Part shown: positions 60,827 to 64,000 of the stretch, piece after piece
How positions within the stretch are numbered: position 1 is the first letter of the stretch
How the letters are laid out: every line of letters starts with the position of its first letter
Source of the DNA: Crocosphaera chwakensis CCY0110
GTDB lineage: Bacteria > Cyanobacteriota > Cyanobacteriia > Cyanobacteriales > Microcystaceae
NCBI RefSeq assembly: GCF_000169335.1
Contig: NZ_AAXW01000013.1
Location: forward strand, 62,001 to 126,000
Direction: 5' to 3'
Length of the DNA: 64,000 bases
Program-made: the position numbers and the translations under genes
The notes under the pieces: model-generated
Databases searched by the model: none
What the model saw: the letters and a program-made list of their open reading frames with translations, nothing else
What the model was told of the DNA's origin: nothing

Positions 60827-61549
60827 TTAGCAGTAATCTTGATAAATCTGACCATCTGGCATTATTGCACCTTGTAAATTAGCATTAGTTAAAATGGTTC
60901 CTGTTAAATCTGCATCCTTTAAATTACTGTTAACTAAAATAGCATTACTCAGATCCGCATAACTCAAATCTGCCCCCTGTAAATTGGCTTCTGTTAAATC
61001 AGTGGGAAAAGGCGATCGATAAGGTTCTTGTGTTAATTTTGCTCGACATAATCTTGCCCCCGATAAATTAGCCTGATATAATAAAGCTGAACTTAAATTG
61101 GCATAACATAAGTCTGCTTGGCTTAAATTTGCCTGTCCTAAATTGGTTCTTCTTTCAGAAGTTGGGCGCAAATCTACTTCATATAAAATAGCCCTTAATA
61201 AGATTGCTCCTGTTAAGTTTGCCCCACACAAACTAGCTTTACTTAAATAAGCATCCGTTAAGTTAGCATCAACTAATTTTGCCCCACTGAGATCCGCATC
61301 TCTTAATATTGCTTGAGATAAGTCTGCATCCCTTAAATCAGTCCCCCAAAGAATAGACTCGCTTAGATTAACTTTTTTTAAGTTTGCTTGACAAAAAATA
61401 CTTTTTCCTAATCGAGATTGTCTTAAATCTGCACCCTGAAAATTAACACCAGAAAGAGTAATCTCAATTAAATCTGCTTCTCTGAGGACAATTTGACAGA
61501 AATTTCTCTCTCCTAGCCTATATTTACTCAATAATTCTTCTAATTCCAT
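60827..61549 (-). CDS. Pentapeptide-repeat protein
   Basis: 240 residues, nearly all A(D/N)LxX repeats (about 35 units; for example ADLRQSRLGKS, ADLSQAILRDADLSGAKL). A right-handed beta helix is expected. A 10-residue interruption (VDLRPTSERRTNLG) occurs near residue 125, a loop in the helix. The N-terminal ELLSKYRLGERNF is the usual cap of such cyanobacterial proteins. Function unknown; divergent from the ArsR-type regulator. Confidence 0.9.
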   Translation of the reverse strand: MELEELLSKYRLGERNFCQIVLREADLIEITLSGVNFQGADLRQSRLGKSIFCQANLKKVNLSESILWGTDLRDADLSQAILRDADLSGAKLVDANLTDAYLSKASLCGANLTGAILLRAILYEVDLRPTSERRTNLGQANLSQADLCYANLSSALLYQANLSGARLCRAKLTQEPYRSPFPTDLTEANLQGADLSYADLSNAILVNSNLKDADLTGTILTNANLQGAIMPDGQIYQDYC

Positions 61550-61720
61550 TATTTATTTCCTATTTATCTTCTTTTTATTTTAGTCTTGATTACCTTGTAT
61601 AGATAGGTTTCTTTGACTTCCTTTAATTTACAACTATTTAGTAATATAGGAACTTAGCATTAATTAAGCTATAATTAAAGATCATAATATGTTCACATAG
61701 TTTGTTACCAATATAACAAT

Positions 61721-62128
61721 ATGCCAAAAATAACTGCATCTCAATATCCTAGTGAGACAACCTTGTTAGGAAACCAAGACGTATCTAACTTATCCCCTGC
61801 TGTTTTAGGGATGATTGCTGATTTTTTTAAAGTCTTATCAGAGATGAGTCGCTTACAGATTATTTGTGCCTTAAAAAATGGGGAAAAAAATGTTTCTCAA
61901 ATCATTGAAATGACAGGGTTAGGACAAGCAAATGTCTCTAAACATTTAAAAGTATTAACTCAAGCAGGAATTGTCAATAGAACTCAAGAAGGGGTCAACG
62001 TTTTTTATGCGATCGCAAATCCTTTAGTTTTTCCTTTATGTGATATTGTTTGTAATTCTATCGCTACACAATTACAACAACAAAATCAACAATTAGAATC
62101 ATTAAAAAGCTTTCAAGAGTTATTTTAA
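61721..62128 (+). CDS. ArsR-family winged-helix regulator
   Basis: 135 residues. HTH region: MIADFFKVLSEMSRLQIICAL, EKNVSQIIEMTGLGQANVSKHLKVLTQAGIV, then a wing RTQEGVNVFYAI. ArsR/SmtB members often sense metals or redox; the C-terminal CDIVCNS has two Cys that could do this, but the classical ELCVCDL motif is absent. The target gene is not obvious; the pentapeptide gene is divergent from it and could be one. Confidence 0.85.
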   Translation: MPKITASQYPSETTLLGNQDVSNLSPAVLGMIADFFKVLSEMSRLQIICALKNGEKNVSQIIEMTGLGQANVSKHLKVLTQAGIVNRTQEGVNVFYAIANPLVFPLCDIVCNSIATQLQQQNQQLESLKSFQELF

Positions 62129-62174
62129 ACTTTTAACAATTATTGATTACCAAATTTCACTTAAATCTAATATA

Positions 62175-62370
62175 TAGCATTTCCCATACCCATGAGGTAC
62201 ACTAAGGGAGAAACTATATTATGCGATCGCTTAAAAAATGAGACCTTACTCAATAGACCTAAGAAATAAGATTATAGAAATTTGGAAAAAAGAGAAAATT
62301 TCTATAAGAAAACTAGCTCAACACTTTGGAGTATCGAAAAGTTTTATTCAAAAATTAATTAAAAAATATA
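62175..62370 (+). mobile_element. IS630-type element, copy 1, left end only
   Basis: Begins TAGCATTTCCCATACCCATGAGGTACA, the terminal repeat, after a TA target. The truncated transposase (ATG 62238) reads MRPYSIDLRNKIIEIWKKEK and KLAQHFGVSKSFIQKL and is cut by copy 2 at 62371. It is clearly diverged from copy 2 (for example KIISIRKL versus LSIRNL regions), so a different IS lineage member. Confidence 0.8.
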
Positions 62371-62434
62371 TAGCATTTCCCTGACTCATGAGGTACATTA
62401 TAGATTGTAATATCTATTACTGATGTACTAAAAA

Positions 62435-62800
62435 ATGAAGCCTTATTCTATAGACTTTAGAGAAAAAATCATAGAAGTGTGGAAAAAAGAAAACCTCTCT
62501 ATCAGGAATCTAGCTAAGCGTTTTGGAGTAGCGAAAAGCTTTATTCAAAAATTGCTTAAACAATATCAACAAACTGGAGATATTAGACCTTTACCGCAAG
62601 GAGGAAGCCCATCTCCTAAGCTTAATAGTGAGCAATTGGTTATTTTAGTGGAAATCATGGAAAAAAATAATGATGCAACTCTCGAAGAATTATGTGAGTT
62701 ACTCTATAAAGAAACAGGAGTGCAAGTCAAAAAAACCACAATGGGAAGAATCAGCCAAAGATTGAATTATAGTGTCAAAAAAAACTTTATATGCACCTGA
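62435..62800 (+). CDS. IS630-type transposase, N-terminal frame (OrfA)
   Basis: 121 residues: an HTH (MKPYSIDFREKIIEVWKKEN, LAKRFGVAKSFIQKLLKQY) followed by linker and the first part of the catalytic domain, ending VKKNFICT. It carries a run of eight A residues (62777-62784) where a +1 shift (or loss of one A) joins it to OrfB at KKTLYAPEKD. Slippage at A-runs is a known way to express IS630-type transposases. Confidence 0.8.
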   Translation: MKPYSIDFREKIIEVWKKENLSIRNLAKRFGVAKSFIQKLLKQYQQTGDIRPLPQGGSPSPKLNSEQLVILVEIMEKNNDATLEELCELLYKETGVQVKKTTMGRISQRLNYSVKKNFICT

Positions 62801-63383
62801 AAAAGACAATGAAAAAGTCCATCAAAAAAGAGTGAAGTTTTGGGAAACCATTCGAGATGTAAAGACAAATAATTTAATTTTTATAGACGAATCAGGAGTG
62901 AATTTAGCAATGCTGAGACTATACGCTAGGTCGCTAAAAGGCACGAGAGCTAGGGGAGAAAAACCCCAGAAGCGAGGCAAAAATATTTCTATTATTAGTG
63001 CATTATCCTTAGATAAAGTTCTGGCAACAAAGAATATTTACGGGTCAGTAGACGGAATTACATTTGAAGCTTTTATCCTCACAGAATTAGTACCAAAGCT
63101 ATGGAAAGATGCTTGTGTTGTTATGGATAATGCTAGAATTCATCTGGGAGAAATGGTCAAAGAATCTATTGAAAAAGTCGGGGCTAATGTAATTTACCTA
63201 CCTCCTTATTCTCCTGAATTTTCTCCGATTGAAAATTTCTGGTCAAAAGTCAAAGCTATTTTGAGAAAAATCAAAGCAAGAAACTATAAAGACCTAATAG
63301 AAGGTATTACATCAGCTATGTTACAAGTTACCAAACAAGATATTCGTAACTGGTTTACTCATTGCTGCTACTGTACCTCATGA
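62772..63383 (+). CDS. IS630-type transposase, catalytic frame (OrfB)
   Basis: 203 residues holding the DDE catalytic residues: FIDESGVN, CVVMDNARIHLG, and SPEFSPIENFWSKVK. It begins at GTG 62772 inside OrfA or is reached by frameshift at the A-run. It ends WFTHCCYCTS. The fragment at 23550-23657 shares this ending. Confidence 0.85.
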   Translation: MSKKTLYAPEKDNEKVHQKRVKFWETIRDVKTNNLIFIDESGVNLAMLRLYARSLKGTRARGEKPQKRGKNISIISALSLDKVLATKNIYGSVDGITFEAFILTELVPKLWKDACVVMDNARIHLGEMVKESIEKVGANVIYLPPYSPEFSPIENFWSKVKAILRKIKARNYKDLIEGITSAMLQVTKQDIRNWFTHCCYCTS

Positions 63384-63586
63384 CTATGGGAATTGCTATA
63401 AATCCTGGTAAAGTATTTTCTCCTGAGAGAGTTTGAGGATGGTTTAAGATTTCTTTTTCTTGTCCTAATCGATAGATTTCTACTATTTTTGCTGAGGGTT
63501 CAATTAACCACCCTAGTTTAACCCCATTTTCTAAATACTCTTGCATTTTCAATTGTAAATCTGAATATCTTTGATTTTTTAGTCTT

Positions 63587-63629
63587 GGTGCGCGTTCCCT
63601 TGCGCCGTGAGACGACGCGGGGTCGCACC
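63587..63629. repeat. GC-rich palindromic insert in the Uma2-type gene
   Basis: GGTGCG (63587-63592) and CGCACC (63624-63629) are inverted repeats with GC-rich, partly self-complementary sequence between. It inserts about 20 residues in frame into the Uma2-type protein. It shares GGTGCGC and GTTCC motifs with the insert at 20890-20931. Confidence 0.55.
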
Positions 63630-64000
63630 GCTCACTGGGACTCACTAATTCTATGACAAAATCAGGTGAAATAGGAGGAAAACCTTGCTTTTCTTTGAGG
63701 GTTAAAGTATTCCAGCGTTCTAATTTTATCCAACTCACATCGGGACTTCTTCTAGCACCGTTAGGTAAGATAAATAAAGTAGAAGAATCAAAACATTCTC
63801 CCGTTCCGTTTTGATCAGTCCATATTCCTATTTGTTGTATTAAACGACGATTTTTTCTCCCTGCTTCACCCCCCGTCGGACTCATAATAATTAATTCCCC
63901 TTCTTGCGTTAACTCCATTCGTACTTGTTGATCAATATTAGCAAGCTGATCAAATTGTTGCGGCGTTATTTTGAATCCTTTGGGAATGGTTATGGTTTCC

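Larger units (their letters stand above)
62371..63398 (+). mobile_element. IS630-type element, copy 2, 1028 bp
   Basis: Left terminal repeat TAGCATTTCCCTGACTCATGAGGTACA (first 20: TAGCATTTCCCTGACTCATG); right end, read inward, TAGCAATTCCCATAGTCATG. A TA duplication flanks the compound insertion (62173-62174 and 63399-63400). Two overlapping frames encode the transposase. Right terminal repeat resembles the copy 1 left repeat slightly more than copy 2's own, hinting at recombination. Confidence 0.85.
62147..64000 (-). pseudogene. Uma2-family gene split by IS630-type elements
   Basis: Minus-strand coding continues off the right edge of the window (ETITIPKGFKITPQQFDQLAN near 63910-64000) through MSPTGGEAGRKN, SPDVSWIKLERW and PDFVIELVSPS to ENTLPGF at about 63400. 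The missing C-terminus ILDLSEIW plus stop lies at 62147-62173, on the other side of the inserted elements. Joining the two across the TA target restores PGFILDLSEIW in frame. An insert (RCDPASSHGARERAPRLKNQ) after LVSPSE is encoded by a GC-rich palindrome. Uma2 proteins are PD-(D/E)XK-type putative endonucleases. Now inactive. Confidence 0.85.

Noticed and set aside
1..64000. CRISPR arrays, tRNA and rRNA genes
   Set aside because: No regularly spaced repeats and no tRNA TPsiC-like or rRNA sequences noticed by eye; small RNAs could be missed without covariance models.

Overview
The window comes from a cyanobacterium, most likely a unicellular Crocosphaera/Cyanothece-type species. Evidence: many HIP1 octamers (GCGATCGC), AT-rich DNA, and a set of cyanobacterial marker genes (Raf1, PAM68, Ycf35, SbtA/SbtB, ClpR/ClpP3, cyanobacterial Hfq, FHA-fused PBP1, DUF3086/DUF3119/DUF4336). 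No rRNA, tRNA or CRISPR array was seen. The genus is an inference; no search was run.

Layout. 1-10.1 kb is accessory and decaying: a frameshifted IS66 transposase, AT-rich coiled-coil genes of unknown role, a metallophosphatase, the FHA-PBP1 gene, a broken membrane-protein gene, dispersed repeats and a BrnT/BrnA-type module whose toxin is broken. Three genes here carry a single in-frame TAA beyond which a family-like or coding-like frame continues. 10.1-23.0 kb is mostly housekeeping: dapF/hfq, ComFB, raf1, two glycosyltransferases, DUF4336, a copper P-type ATPase, a pentapeptide protein and clpR-clpP3. 23.0-24.5 kb is a gene-poor stretch with three minus-strand terminators, an IS630 fossil and a possible small RNA. 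24.5-44.8 kb holds PAM68, a CorC-type transporter, YidD, orphan ABC permeases, the DUF2997-Ycf35-ferredoxin operon, PlsY with DUF3086/DUF3119, a probable tetrahydrobiopterin glucosyltransferase, an AAA/HTH protein, a catalytically degenerate dihydroorotase, a TPR protein and upp.

45.0-50.7 kb is an iron region: FutA and an iron-uptake-type porin, each behind a Fur-box-like site, then FeoA (no FeoB), a two-domain multicopper oxidase, a periplasmic lipoprotein and a NifX-like protein. Together they suggest porin entry, ferroxidation/periplasmic binding and ABC capture of iron. 53.5-56.2 kb is a bicarbonate-uptake region: sbtB and sbtA are separated, on opposite strands, with a small membrane-protein gene between them, in DNA visibly richer in GC than its surroundings.

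56.5-62.1 kb carries a universal stress protein, an MlaE permease, an oxidoreductase, ribosomal protein L9, a minus-strand run of small membrane proteins, a pentapeptide protein and an ArsR-type regulator. The right end is a Uma2-type gene split by two nested IS630-type elements. That gene also carries an in-frame palindromic insert resembling one in the pentapeptide gene near 20.9 kb.
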